A stretch of 64,000 bases of DNA from Danxiaibacter flavus (lineage in GTDB: Bacteria > Bacteroidota > Bacteroidia > Chitinophagales > Chitinophagaceae), in the NCBI RefSeq assembly GCF_041060425.1, contig NZ_JAULBC010000006.1, forward strand, positions 62,001-126,000. The letters are read 5' to 3'. The notes under the pieces were generated by a model. The model was not told where the DNA came from, did not search any database, and saw only the letters and a program-made list of their open reading frames with translations. This document shows, in pieces, positions 18,369-30,400 of the stretch. Made by a program: the position numbers and the translations under genes. How positions within the stretch are numbered: the first letter of the stretch is position 1; each line of letters begins with the position of its first letter.

Positions 18369-19880
18369 TTAGGGGGTTACTTTTACTGCTGCTGATAACG
18401 GTCCTTCACCTATGCTGTTAAGTGCACTGATTGCGTAGTAGTAGGTTGTTCCCGGTACTTTATTGCCATCTGCATAGGAGAATGTACCTCCCGAAGCTGT
18501 TCTAATGAGGTTGTATTTTCCGGCAACAGTTCCACGGTAAATTTTATAACCTGTAATGGCGCCACCACCTGTGTTTGATGGTGCTGCCCATGTTAAATTT
18601 ACAGTAGTGCCCGCCGCTGCTGCTGCAACGTTTACGGGAACTGATGGTAATGCCAGCGCCTGTTCTGTGCCTGTTGAAGAGGATGTAGTTGTAGGGATGC
18701 CATCTGTGCCGCCGTAGTAAACGTTTTTCGCATAGTCTACAGTTTTCTTTTCCCAGCTTGCAACATCATAAGTGAAGTTCGTTACTGTACCGGGTATTGC
18801 AGCCAGAGCTCCGTTGGTGGTACCATTGATCACATACATCGCAATTTTTCCTTTAACGCTTGTTGTCTGTTTAACACTTACGTTTTCCATGATCAACTTT
18901 TTCGCGCCAAGGTTAAATCCTCTGTCATATCTGTTGTCAACGATAATACCGTAAGATAGAGAGGACAATGCTACATCCTGAAGGGCAACATTGCTTACGT
19001 GTACTTCTCCACAAGAGAAGATATTTAAACCTGCGGCGGTACTCTTGTTTACAGTAAGATTCTGGAATGTACCTGTTGTCGCATCCTGGATGGTAATGCC
19101 GCTCATTTGTGCTTCTTTGTTGGCTGTACCAGCATTGATAACACGTACGCCATCCACTAAACAGTTCTGAGCGTTTGTTACCTGGAAACCATCCCAGCCT
19201 GTGTTTTCTGCAGAAACATTCTGTACGGTAAGACCGATGATCGGGCTATTTTTATAACCATTCTGATAATCAGAAGTATTACCAATATAAAAGCCTTCAT
19301 CAGTACAGTTTTTTACAGACACATTCTTCAAAGAAACGTTTCTGATAACGGCATTGGGATAGTAGGTGTTCGGATCGGTAGCTATCGCATCATTCTTAAG
19401 CATTACACCTATGGCAGCGCCATCAATGTGTATGTTTTCGAGCGCAATATCAGAGCAATAATAGGCTTTGATACCAATTGCTGTAGGCTTACCGGTGATG
19501 TTGATATCAACAAGTTTAATGTATTTACCTACGATATCAAATGAAGCGCGGTCGAAACCTCCGATGATAACACCCGGAGCAGCGGTAATAACAACTGGTT
19601 TCTCAGCGGTACCGTTCACCTTGTATAAAGTAACACGTACCACATTTTTTGGAACTACCAGCGTATCACCTGGTACGTACTTGATTGTACTGGCATCTGT
19701 AATATATACAGATGTGCCGCTGATTGGAAGGTTGATTCTTTTGTTGGTAGTGATAGATTCGGCTGCAAGTCTTTGTGACTGAGATTCGGTTGTTGTTACA
19801 GGAGCAACAACGTCGTTCTGTTTTGAACAACTTAAGAGCATAGCGCTGGCTATAAGCGCAGCTACTGCGATTTTAATCAT
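18369..19880 (-). CDS. Beta-helix lipoprotein with C-terminal FN3 domain, copy 2 (intact)
   Basis: 503 residues from ATG 19880; a longer frame reaches 19991 but its extra residues translate promoter and leader. The lipoprotein signal has Cys18. The parallel beta-helix covers ~55-380 and is almost identical to copy 1, with only about ten amino-acid changes (such as KSYGI/LSYGI and LFMENV/LIMENV). A Ser/Thr-rich linker (PTTTSSSTGTEQ) leads to one FN3 domain (~415-503; AITGYKIYRGTVAGKYNLIR, GTTYYYAISALNSIGEGPLS). It is probably a surface lipoprotein that binds or acts on a polysaccharide; no catalytic residues were recognised. The adjacent PUL is on the other strand, so a link to it is only positional. 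Confidence 0.85.
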   Translation of the reverse strand: MIKIAVAALIASAMLLSCSKQNDVVAPVTTTESQSQRLAAESITTNKRINLPISGTSVYITDASTIKYVPGDTLVVPKNVVRVTLYKVNGTAEKPVVITAAPGVIIGGFDRASFDIVGKYIKLVDINITGKPTAIGIKAYYCSDIALENIHIDGAAIGVMLKNDAIATDPNTYYPNAVIRNVSLKNVSVKNCTDEGFYIGNTSDYQNGYKNSPIIGLTVQNVSAENTGWDGFQVTNAQNCLVDGVRVINAGTANKEAQMSGITIQDATTGTFQNLTVNKSTAAGLNIFSCGEVHVSNVALQDVALSSLSYGIIVDNRYDRGFNLGAKKLIMENVSVKQTTSVKGKIAMYVINGTTNGALAAIPGTVTNFTYDVASWEKKTVDYAKNVYYGGTDGIPTTTSSSTGTEQALALPSVPVNVAAAAAGTTVNLTWAAPSNTGGGAITGYKIYRGTVAGKYNLIRTASGGTFSYADGNKVPGTTYYYAISALNSIGEGPLSAAVKVTP

Positions 19881-19970
19881 GGATATTGGCTTTAAAAAAA
19901 TTGGATTTTGTTCAGGGCTTCGGTAGAATATTTCGGTGCACCTTGTGTATTCTTTTTCCCTTTGACGACG

Positions 19971-19978
19971 CAAAGTTA
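19971..19978 (-). promoter_or_regulatory. Putative -7 promoter element (TAACTTTG) of beta-helix copy 2
   Basis: Minus strand TAACTTTG, 90 nt before the ATG, conserved with copy 1 together with the leader between it and the start codon. The remaining gap (19979-20462) is AT-rich with no gene seen. Confidence 0.45.
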
Positions 19979-20462
19979 ATACGGAGATCAATTGAATTTT
20001 GTTAATGGATATCCGGGACGGTAATTTAATTTTATTCTAATCCGGAAAAAAATGCTAGTGCTAATACATTTTAGCAATAATAATATTAAACAATTATAAG
20101 ATATTAATAAGGTAATATGTGTAATATATAGCAGATAAAATATTTTGATAAATGATTAAATTGATTTTATTGATTAAGGATAACAATCGGGTAAACAGGA
20201 TTTGAAATAGTCATTGATTTTTATCAATCAAATGTTAAACGTTGTTTTTACTTTTTTTAAGCCGCACATACTGATATTATTTTTTTATTGATCTGGATGA
20301 AGATTTTTGATGCGCTTAGCCGCGATATATGTTAAAATCGGTGGCTTGGCTGAAATTTTTTGCCTGTTGGAAATGTATTTGACTCGCAGATTACCGGATT
20401 GTTACGGCTTTACAAAAGGGCTTCCTTGCAGGGTATGGTTTACAGTTGACGCTTAACCAAAT

Positions 20463-20510
20463 AGCGCATTTCCTGCTCAACATACTTGCTGATGAAACAG
20501 GAAATGCGCT
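20463..20510 (-). terminator. 13-bp inverted repeat beyond the FG-GAP gene
   Basis: AGCGCATTTCCTG and its perfect complement are separated by 22 nt and lie 18 nt past the stop of the gene ending at 20528. The long stem fits a transcription end; the T tract (ATTTGGTT) is weak. Confidence 0.55.
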
Positions 20511-20527
20511 GGAATGTATTCTTCTTT

Positions 20528-23335
20528 CTAACGGCTAATGAGTATACGTCTGCTAAAGCTTTGTTTCTTTTCATCTATTGCAATAACATAGTACATGCCG
20601 GGTGCGTAGCTGGCAACCTCAAAGGAGGCAAATAACCGGCTTTTTATGGTTTGCATCTTTTGAGACTGCAGTACCTGGCCGGATTGTGTTCTTAGTTCCA
20701 TAATGAATTTGCCGTCGTTTAAACTGTTTATGGAAATATTTATTTTTTCTTTCGCCGGGTTCGGATAAACAGAGAAGTCTGTTATTTCAGCGATCGATGG
20801 CGCTTGTTGAGGCGCTAGCTGTACGCTCTTGGCTACAACCTGGCTGCCGCAGGCGTTAGATGCTTTTACTGATATCTTTCCAGGCATGTCATTCCATGTT
20901 ATTGTTATAGCATTGGTATTTTTGCCTGATGTGATGGTGGTGCCGGATGGAACTAACCATTGATAACTGCTCACATTGTAATCATTTATTACGCTAAACA
21001 TTAATCCTGCCTCGTTACTATTTACAACAGACGGACCGTCGATCGGCGACGGCTGGGCGGGTGCTTCCCTGGTTACAGTTATTTTAATGTAGTTGCTTGT
21101 AATGGGAACAATGGCGCAATTCCTTGCTAAGTTCAATATACAGGCTACCGAATCACCCGTTGCCGGTGTATTGTTTGTATAAGTATCGCTGTTCGTTCCA
21201 ACATAAGCGTTGTTTTTTATCCATTGATAACTTGCTGAAGAGTCTCCATTGGTGATTGTTGCCTTAAATGTAACGGGGGTATTTTTACATACGTCAGTTT
21301 TGGTTGTTGAGATCTTAATCGTTGGCTTTAAAACCTCGTCAATATGAGCAGTAATCACATTGCTCTTCATTTTAAGGGTGTTTGTGGTAAGCACAGCCCA
21401 AACGCTATCACCTTCTAAAAGGCGTGTTGTTCTGTATTCTGCATTTCTGTTACCTACTCTTACGCCATTTTTAAACCAGTCGTAGTAAGCGCCGGACGGT
21501 TGATTGCGGATGATTGTTTTGAACAAAGTAGTCTCTTCCTTGCAACCAGATGAAGGTAAAGTTGATTTTATACTTATAGAGGTAGCTGTGCTATAAGTGA
21601 ACTTGTTATACACGGCTGTGCCTGCAGCTGAAGTTACTTTAACAACGCCGGTTGCGCCGCCACCCACAACTGCTTTTATTTTAGAGTCAGATAGTATACT
21701 AAACATCTGTACTGCACTGTCGCCGAGGGTAATGCTTGAAACGCCGGAAAGATAGTTACCGTTGATAGTGATGGTATCGCGAATTCCACCCGTCGGAGTT
21801 ACATGCGTTATAACCGGAGTTTGTGACGAAGTTTTTACCTGGTTTTTAAGTATATAGGTCTCGTAACGGGTGCTGTAGGTGTGATAGCCCACAACTATAT
21901 CAGGTTTTGCATCATTGTCAATGTCATTTACGCAATTTATATAGTTGAAATTTCCGTCGTTATAAAGGATGGCAGGATCGAATGCGATGTTGCCATTCAT
22001 TCCCGTATTCTTTAATAGAGCGATTGTTGTATTGTCTTCACTGTACTGTCCGAAAGTCTGGATGTCTGCTTTTCCATCACCATTGAGATCATTAAGTAAT
22101 ACCTGGAGCGGAAAGCTGCCGGTGGGGAAAGTAATGGCGGGCGAGAAGATTATTGTTCCTGCCGTCCCATTGTTTTGCAAAACAGAAACGGTGTTGTTAT
22201 GAACGTCGGTTACTGCAAGGTCTGGTTTCAGGTCTCCGTTTACGTCGCCAACTGCAACATCCCAGGATGTGTTTGTTCCAATATAGAGTGAGTGGTATTC
22301 AAATATAAAATTGCCGGGTGTAGAGTTGTTTTTAACAATGTCTACATATTGATTTCCGTTCGCACCGAGTGCATCAATTTTGCCATCGGCGTCAATATCG
22401 CCAAACTCTATATGGGAGTTAGCGCCACGCAGAAAGAAACTGGCAGAAGTTGTTGTTGAAAAAGAGATTTTTCCATTGGCGCTCGTGTTTCTGAATATCT
22501 TCCAGTCTGCAATATCAACGCCTATAAAATCAGCCAGTCCATCGCCATCAATATCGTGAACATAGCTGGTATAGTTTAAGCGTTCATTTACTTTGAAGTC
22601 AACTGGTGGTTCAAATTGAATCTTACCGGAGGTGCTTATGTTCTTGTACACTTTAATTATGGAATCATATCGTGCGGAAAGGACCAGGTCAGGTCTTCCG
22701 TCCCCGTCCAGGTCAGTCAATGCATTTTCTCCCAGGTAAAAGGCGGGGCTCTGTGGTAGCTTAAATGTGCCGGAAAGCTTGAAATTAACATAGCCGGCCG
22801 ACCCCATGTTTCTATAGAAGGAAAGGGTGGAGAAATCATAGTAAACGCCGTTAAATTGTCTTGAAGAAGATATTACCAGCATATCCAATCTTCCGTCGCC
22901 GTCGAGATCTTTAAATGCGGTGCCTGAATTGGGTACAATTGGTGCTGCTGTGCCAAATGCACCTTGAGAAAGGTCCCCGTTGTCGGTGAATGTAAAAATG
23001 AAATTGTCTTTTGAACGCCCGGTCCTGGAATTAGCAGTTACACTGATTGGTCCGTAGCTGGCTCCGGTTGGCACCGTAACGGTAAGTGATGTTGCTGACG
23101 CTCTCGAGACAATGGCGCGTGCGGCACCAAAATAAACAGTATTGCCCTGGGTTGTAGATGCAAAATATTGCCCTTGTATGGTTACAGTAGTTCCTTTTGC
23201 TCCTTGCAGGGGAGTGAATGATGTAATCACGGGCTGTTGCGTCGAAGCAGAATGGGTAAAGAATAACAGGCTTATGCAAGCAAGTAGTTTAGATGGCTGC
23301 AGTTTACACCACAGTTGGGTTGATGTTTTCTTCAT
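20528..23335 (-). CDS. Secreted IPT/TIG and FG-GAP repeat protein with T9SS sorting domain
   Basis: 935 residues. A signal peptide (~1-32, ending HSASTQ) is followed by an IPT/TIG domain (VITSFTPLQGAKGTTVTIQGQYF), then FG-GAP/VCBS repeats each with a calcium-loop type motif (DLDGDGRLD, DLDGDGRPD, DIDGDGLAD, DIDADGKID, DVNGDLKPD, DLNGDGKAD, DIDNDAKPD). A second IPT-like domain (~510-590), two Ig-like segments with paired Cys, a PKD-like segment and a C-terminal T9SS type A sorting domain (FSVYPNPAKEKINI to the terminal basic residues) complete it. FG-GAP repeats fold as a beta-propeller. Expected outside the cell or on the surface; role in adhesion or glycan binding is inference. Paralogues lie at 24416 and 30559. 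Confidence 0.88.
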   Translation of the reverse strand: MKKTSTQLWCKLQPSKLLACISLLFFTHSASTQQPVITSFTPLQGAKGTTVTIQGQYFASTTQGNTVYFGAARAIVSRASATSLTVTVPTGASYGPISVTANSRTGRSKDNFIFTFTDNGDLSQGAFGTAAPIVPNSGTAFKDLDGDGRLDMLVISSSRQFNGVYYDFSTLSFYRNMGSAGYVNFKLSGTFKLPQSPAFYLGENALTDLDGDGRPDLVLSARYDSIIKVYKNISTSGKIQFEPPVDFKVNERLNYTSYVHDIDGDGLADFIGVDIADWKIFRNTSANGKISFSTTTSASFFLRGANSHIEFGDIDADGKIDALGANGNQYVDIVKNNSTPGNFIFEYHSLYIGTNTSWDVAVGDVNGDLKPDLAVTDVHNNTVSVLQNNGTAGTIIFSPAITFPTGSFPLQVLLNDLNGDGKADIQTFGQYSEDNTTIALLKNTGMNGNIAFDPAILYNDGNFNYINCVNDIDNDAKPDIVVGYHTYSTRYETYILKNQVKTSSQTPVITHVTPTGGIRDTITINGNYLSGVSSITLGDSAVQMFSILSDSKIKAVVGGGATGVVKVTSAAGTAVYNKFTYSTATSISIKSTLPSSGCKEETTLFKTIIRNQPSGAYYDWFKNGVRVGNRNAEYRTTRLLEGDSVWAVLTTNTLKMKSNVITAHIDEVLKPTIKISTTKTDVCKNTPVTFKATITNGDSSASYQWIKNNAYVGTNSDTYTNNTPATGDSVACILNLARNCAIVPITSNYIKITVTREAPAQPSPIDGPSVVNSNEAGLMFSVINDYNVSSYQWLVPSGTTITSGKNTNAITITWNDMPGKISVKASNACGSQVVAKSVQLAPQQAPSIAEITDFSVYPNPAKEKINISINSLNDGKFIMELRTQSGQVLQSQKMQTIKSRLFASFEVASYAPGMYYVIAIDEKKQSFSRRILISR

Positions 23336-23602
23336 CGTAATTTATTTTAGGTTAATATGGGCTGATCAGCAGGTGTTGGAAGTTCAAAAGGCGACAAACA
23401 GAGCAATGCTCCGGAATTATACAGTATTGCTAAATATGGGGTCAGGTAAAGCTAGATAATTTGAAAAGGATTGTCAAGAGCAAAATGTGTCTGCCAGATC
23501 GTTGGGTTAAATTGCTAACTCGCAGTGGCTGAGTTGTGAAAAAGCGAGGTTTACGTGTTTGCCATTGATGACATCATTGAGAAGCTAAAAACATAAGCCT
23601 CT

Positions 23603-23655
23603 GGAAACGGGAAGTAATTTTATCGCAATTGGAAACGGGAAGTAATTTTATCGCA
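23603..23655. repeat. Two-copy 25-nt direct repeat, 28-nt period
   Basis: GGAAACGGGAAGTAATTTTA followed by TCGCA occurs at 23603-23627 and again, identical, at 23631-23655. It lies in the 1.08-kb gene-free gap between two divergent FG-GAP genes. The rest of the gap holds only the tRNA-end-like sequence at 23947; a 65-codon frame at 23925-24122 (-) overlaps that hairpin and is not credible. Confidence 0.6.
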
Positions 23656-23946
23656 GTATTTTTATGCAACTAATGTTCTCTATGTCAGCAGCCCACCCGA
23701 CGTTTTGGATCATCAGATAAACCATGCCCTCAATTAGAATTGCAATATTTTTTAACAAGAATCGGAAGCACCTGTCTTAACCAGGACGGGCGTTTTTACA
23801 TCCCGACTATTAAAACAAAAATAAATCTGCAATTTCATCTAAACTGTGTAGATAGTTATTGATGTCTACTGTATAAAAGAGATATAAAAGTGTACTTGTG
23901 ATTCTAAGCTTTACCGGCGCAATTTCAGGAGTTTTTTAAAAGAAGA

Positions 23947-23989
23947 AACCCCTTGATTGCCAAGGGGTTCTTTCGTAGGGAAAGTGGGA
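23947..23989. other. Degenerate copy of the tRNA-Met 3' end and terminator; possible old attachment site
   Basis: A 9-bp hairpin (AACCCCTTG, 5-nt loop, CAAGGGGTT) is followed by TCTTTCGTAGGGAAAGTGGGA. At 39452-39492 the tRNA-Met terminator and 3' end read AACCCCTTG, ATTAT, CAAGGGG, CTCTTTGTAGCGAAGACGGGA in the same orientation. About four fifths of ~43 positions agree with one 1-nt gap. No complete tRNA can be folded here. It could be the far attachment site of the element carrying the integrase at 38174, or a relic of another insertion. Confidence 0.4.
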
Positions 23990-24415
23990 ACACAGTCGAA
24001 TCTTTTATGGAAATAGCCGATGTTTTTAATGTTGCGATCTGAGATATAAATCGGTGATTAGACAGAAACTTAGGGCATATTCTCTGCTCCTTCAACTTTT
24101 TTGGCCAATAGATATTTTGCAAGCAGGGGGCTAGAAAATACAGCGCAAGTTTTTTGAACCTATCCTAGACCCTTGTATTTCAACGCAAAAAAGAAGGGAC
24201 GCAAAACAAACCGTTTAATAAATAGCCCACATTTTAGCTATACAGACTTGTGCTATCAATAGTATTATTGTATTTTGTTATTCCTACATACTGACACAGA
24301 GCTTGGTTAACGTACCTGTAACTAGCAGCATGCCCTTCGTTGCATCTATACATAAAATTTCAACCAGCCGCACTACTGATGAAACAGTATATCTCAACAC
24401 TTTAAATCTTTTGAA

Positions 24416-27400
24416 ATGAAACTTTTTACCCAACACATTTTGACAATGCTTTTTCAGGTCTGCTTACTTGCATTTGCATACAAAACAAACAGCCAACCCC
24501 AAATACAATCAGTTGCACCAACCTCGGGTGCGATTGGAACAACCGTAACTATTAAAGGCTCGAATTTTAACCCTGACAAAGGAAAGAATATGATATTCTT
24601 TGGGCCGGTAAAAACTGTACCGGAAAATGCAACAACAACAGAAATTGTAGTGAAGGTTCCCGCAGGAGCTTGTAGTGGACCTATTTCAATAACTACAGAC
24701 CACCTTATCGGCATTAGCCCATCTTTATTCTTTATTACTTTTCCAGGAGATGACATTCTTAGACCAGCTTCATTCGCTGAACCAATCAAGATCAGCAAGC
24801 AGTCCTCCGCACTTCATGTATTCACCAATGACGTTGACGGTGACGGTAAAGAAGACATTATTGTGCAGCATGACGTAGGTTTCTCTGTAATTCCAAATGC
24901 TTCATTAAACAACAACGTTAGTTTCTCGCGCCCCGTTGATTTTCCGTCGATAAAAGCTTCGCTAGGTATGCAAATTGCCGATCTGGATGGCGATGGAAAA
25001 ACAGACATTGTTGTGTCCAACTGGTATGAAAATACTTTGACCATTTATCGAAACACAAGTGAGCCAGGCAAGTTCTCGTTTGCGCCCGGATTTGACATAG
25101 CGACGGAAAGAAATCCAAGAGAGCTGACTATTAATGATTTTGACGGCGACGGCAGAATGGATATTATCGTTATCAATAGTAACGCATTTACCATCTCACT
25201 ATTTCACAACGAAGGTGCTAATAACGATAGAGCGATCAATTTTACTTTGCAAGAGTCTATACCCACCAATGGTTTGGTAAGTCTTTTCTCTGATGATCTC
25301 GATGGCGATAACAAGCCAGAATTATGCTTGTCCACTGTAGATCTCCAGGTATTGAGAAATATCAGTACAAAAGGAAAGATCTCTTTTGGCGAAACTGTCA
25401 ACCTTCCCGTGGGCGTTTTAGTATCCTCATTGGTATCGACTGATCTGGATCTTGATGGAAAAAAAGACCTTGTTGCTGCTAATGCCCATGACAGCATGGT
25501 CTCTATTTTTCACAATATCGGAACGGTCGGCCACATCAATTTCGAAGATAGGATCGATTCTTCAGCAGCATGGTCGAATACTGTTTTAGTGAGCGACTTT
25601 AACGGCGATGGCAGACCTGAGATCGTTACAAGGGAATATTTCAATAATATCGGCATCATTCAAAACAATAGCCTGCCGGGTAAACTAAACTTTATTCCAA
25701 AGATCATGTACCCTTTACAGGGCGGAGCAAACGGATTTGCCCAGGGGGATTTTGATGGAGATGGGAAACCTGATCTGGTAGTGGTAAACAGTGATCTCTA
25801 TGTTATGCGTAATTTATCAAAACCAGGCGTAGCAAGAGACACAGTGATCGCTCCGGGTAAATTCAAGTACCAGGATCCCCTCGGTTTCGTTGTTGGAAAA
25901 CCAGTAACACCAATTTATCCGTTGAGATCAATTGAACCTTTAGCTTTCAATGGCGTTGCTTCGAGCGTTACGGGTGATCATTTAGGTAACTTATACATAA
26001 CTGATTACAAGGATCATTCAGTAAAAAAAATAACAGCCTCCACTAATGTTGTTAGTACAATTGCAACTGATCTTCTTTTCCCTAAGGGCATTTGCGTTGA
26101 TAAAGAGAACAATGTATACGTAACCGATTCGAAGGCCAACTCCGTAAAGGAGATATCAGCGACAGGCGAAATAACCATTATAGCATCTGGTCTTAATTCT
26201 CCAGTGGGCGCCGAGATAGACGATAACGGCAACATATATGTAGCAGACCTTAATAATGGTGCCATTAAAAAAATAGATGCTACAACTCACGCCATAACAC
26301 CAATTGTAGCATTTCCGGTGCCTCGGTATTTTGCCGTGGATGGGCCAGGGAATATTTATTACTTACAGTATCCTTTCCAGGAGGTTAAAATGTATTCTGT
26401 TTCTGATGGTTCTATTAAAACTATTCTAACCTCTTCTACCTGGTTCACAAGCATTGCGACAGACGTATTTGGAAATGTATTTGTGCTTGACAATAAGGGC
26501 ATGGATGTTAAAGAAATAGTTGCGGGAACTAACCATGTAATAACTATAGCTAAAGGGGAGTATAATTCTTTTGATTTAGGTACAGATGGAATTGGAAACG
26601 TGTTTTATGTGGACCTTGCAGGACAAGTAAGCAAAGTTGTATCACCGGGAACTGATGTTCGCTTTACAGTTAAGCCTACCTTGGTGCCCGGCCTTTCTAT
26701 TAACGACAGTACCGGTGCCATAAGCGGCACTCCGTATACGCGCAGCCAGTATGTAAAATATATCGTTACCGCTGCCAATTTAAAAGGAAGCGTAACAGAT
26801 ACGGTCGCAATAAAAATAACTCTTCTCAATGCTCCCGGTAATTTTGCTTATAATAAGAATAATGCGTTTGTGCAGGGGCAGGTTATCAGCCCACTTTCTA
26901 CTACTTTCACACAGCCGGGAAATATTAGCGTAGTTGGTTCTAACATTTTTCAACCCCAATCCGGTACAGTAGATGCAAAGCACAATGTATATGTATTGCA
27001 GAAGGGTGCAACCAAAGTGACGAAGATAGATGCACTAACAGGCAACATCTCTGGTTTAGGTTCTGGCTTAATCAATCCTGTGGACATCTCTATAGATACA
27101 TCGGGCAATATTTATGTGGCTGACGCGGGAGATCAGACAATTAAAAAAATAACCGTGTCAACAGGACAAACAAATAAAGTTAAGGCGGGCTTTAAGGATC
27201 TGCGATGTATAGCGCTTGATATGCCAGGCAATATTTTTGCCGCTGATGGAATGAACGGTACAGTGCAAAAAATCGCCATCCCAAATGCACGTATGACCAC
27301 CATTGCTACCGGATTAAAAAACACTTCTGACCTGGCTGTTGATGTTGAAGGCAATATATATGTGGCCAACAGCGCCAATGATACCATCAAAAAAATAGCC

Positions 27401-30400
27401 GTTCCTGATTACCAGGTAACAAGTATAGTCGGCAATTTCAGCGGTGTGTCAGGAATTACGGTCGATGCTGCAGGCAACATATTTGTAGCAGATAACGGTA
27501 ATACGATAAAGAAGATTTTAAAAGCAAATGGAACTACAACTGAGCTCGGCAGTGGTTTCAGTATGGCAGCGGATGTGGCTGTTGATTTTTCGGGCAACGT
27601 GTATATTTGCGACGAGGGAAATAATGCAGTAAAAGTTATTGCAGGCGAGGGAAATTCCGTAAGCTCCTATGCCATAAGTCCTGCATTGCCAAGGGGGCTG
27701 ACGCTCAATCCAAAGACGGGCAAAATATCAGGTATCCCTGCTATAATCAGCCCTGCTACAAAATATACAGTTACAGGCACCAATCCAGCGGGCAGTGTGA
27801 TGACTACATTGGTTATAAAAGTATTTCAATATGCTCCGGCCGATTTTACGTATAGCACGCCAGATGTTTTCATTAAAAATCAACCTGTGCAATTTTTATC
27901 ACCGGAATTTGTATCACCAAACACAGTTACAACAATTGCCACAGGCTTCAACAACCCTTCAGGTATTGCTCTTGATGATTCTGAAAACATTTATATAGCG
28001 GATACATATAACAACCGTATTCAAAAGATCGCAGGAGGAACAGTGATCAATATCACTTCCGGATTTAATGCGCCAACAGCTATAGCAATTGATATAGCCG
28101 GCAATATATACGTGGCTGATAAAAACAATAACGCGATAAAAAAGATAAGCAAAACAGATGGCACTGTTACATCTATTGGAAGCGGCTTTAGCGGACCAGA
28201 AGGAGTTGCTGTAGATGCAGCTGGCAATATATATATCGCTGATTCGAAACACAACGCCGTTAAGAAAATCGAAGCATCAGACGGAAGTATTAGTACGCTA
28301 GGTTTAGGGTTCAATCATCCTACGGGAATAACTATCGACATTTTTGGCAACGTATATGTAGCAGATCAGGGTAACAACGCCGTTAAGGAAATTTCATTTT
28401 CAACAGGAATGACTGAAATATTAGCATCCGGATTGAATAAGCCGCATAGCGTTACAGTTGATACGGCGGGCAATGTATTTGTGACTGACACTTATAACGA
28501 CGCTATCAAAAAAATTGCGGTCAATACCATGCAGCTCACAACAATTGCAAGCAACCTTCATGATCCAGCCGGTGTTGCATTAGATGGTTCTGGCAATGTT
28601 TACGTAGCTGATACAAAAAGCAATTCCATCAAAAAAATATCATCCACTGGTGGTCCTGCAAAATTATTTACCATAAGCCCAGGATTAACACCGGGACTGC
28701 GCATAAATAAATTTACCGGCGAAATAAGTGGCAACCCGGCAACTATAGCCGATGCTATAACTTATACGGTAACTGCAAGTAATTCAGCCGGCAGTTCCAG
28801 CGCAAAGCTGGTTATTAAAGTAACCACATTTGCACCCGGTAATTTCAAATATAATAGTCCAAATCAATTTATTGCGGGACAGTCTATAACGCCTATATCA
28901 CCTGAGCCTGTACCTGAAGGAACCGTACAAACAGTTAAAGGTGGATTAGAAGGGCCCAACGGCGTAGCTATAGATAACAGGGGCAATCTATATGTGGCAG
29001 AATCCGGCAAAACAACTATTACCAGGATTGATGCTACTTCAAAGGCTACCACAAACCTGGGATACGGTTTCAATCATCCCGAAGGGATTGCACTTGACTC
29101 TGCAGGAAATGTATATGTAGCAGACACCTATAACAGTGCTGTTAAAAAAATATCCGCATCAAACGGAAATGTTACAACACTCGGCAGCGGCTTTAACAGG
29201 CCTGTTGCTGTAACTGTAGACGGAACAGGCAACGTTTTTGTCGCCGATCTATACGCAGGTGTTAAAAAAATAAATATGTCTAACAACAGTGTGACGAAGA
29301 TTCTATCCAACTATAATTTTATCAATCCAAGAGCCATAGCAGTTGACAATAAAGACGAAGTGTTAGTAATAGCTTCACAGGCAGATGCCCCGGAATATAA
29401 CGTTGTAATAAAAATAACACCTTCGGGACAAACAGTTGTATTTGAGTCAAGCCTGGATGAGCCTCGCGGGCTGGCACAGGATGCAGGTAACGATCTGTAT
29501 GTGTCTTACAGTAATCCAAAAATTGTTAAGAGGCTATCTGCATACGATGGACCTTTAACCTTTATCGGCACAGAAGCGCAAACAGCCAAAGGCATTTCGG
29601 TGGATGCTGCGGGCAACGTTTTTCTGGCGGATTCTGCAAGTAATTCCGTAATAAAAATTATTGCCAAAGGAGGCACAGCAAATTCATATAGCATCAGACC
29701 TGCGTTGCCGAAGGGACTTTCCTTCAATAAGAAAACAGGTATAATCAGTGGCACCCCTGCTAAAATTGATACTGTTACAACTTATATTGTTACCGCAACT
29801 AATAGTATTGGCTATTGCGAAGATTCGATAGTGATAAGTGTTGTGGACAAGGCATTAATTGCTTCAACAATCAGCTTGCGGAGTTTTGATGGAGGCACAA
29901 TAGAATGGACAACAACTACAGAGAAAGGAATCAGACAATATAAAATAGAAGGATCTTCAAATGGAAAATTTTTTAAGCCTATAGCAACTATTCCTGCACG
30001 AAACAGCAGCAACAAAGAAGTTTATGCTTTTAGTGATAGGCAAACTTCAACAGGCATTAAATACTATCGCATAGAAGCCATTAACTACGATGGCACTTCC
30101 AATTACAGCAATCTAACAGAAGGCAAGAAGACAACTGATAATTTCTCCATCACACTTTATCCTAACCCAATACAAGCAGGTGCGGAGTTGCATATTACGT
30201 GCAGAAATTTGTCAGAGGGAAAATATGTATTGGCGTTGTACGATATGCAAGGCAAGTTATTAACAAAAGAAGCAATGCAGCATTCAGGAGATATTTTGAC
30301 CCGCACAATTAACTTACCAAGGACTATTGCGGCGGGTAATTACAGGCTCATAATCATTGATGAAAAAAACACCAGGTACACCAAACAACTAATGATTGAA

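Noticed and set aside
23925..24000. A complete second tRNA gene
   Set aside because: Only the 3' end and terminator resemble a tRNA; no acceptor, D or anticodon stems can be formed.
23925..24122. 65-codon minus-strand frame
   Set aside because: Overlaps the tRNA-end-like hairpin; no homology pattern.
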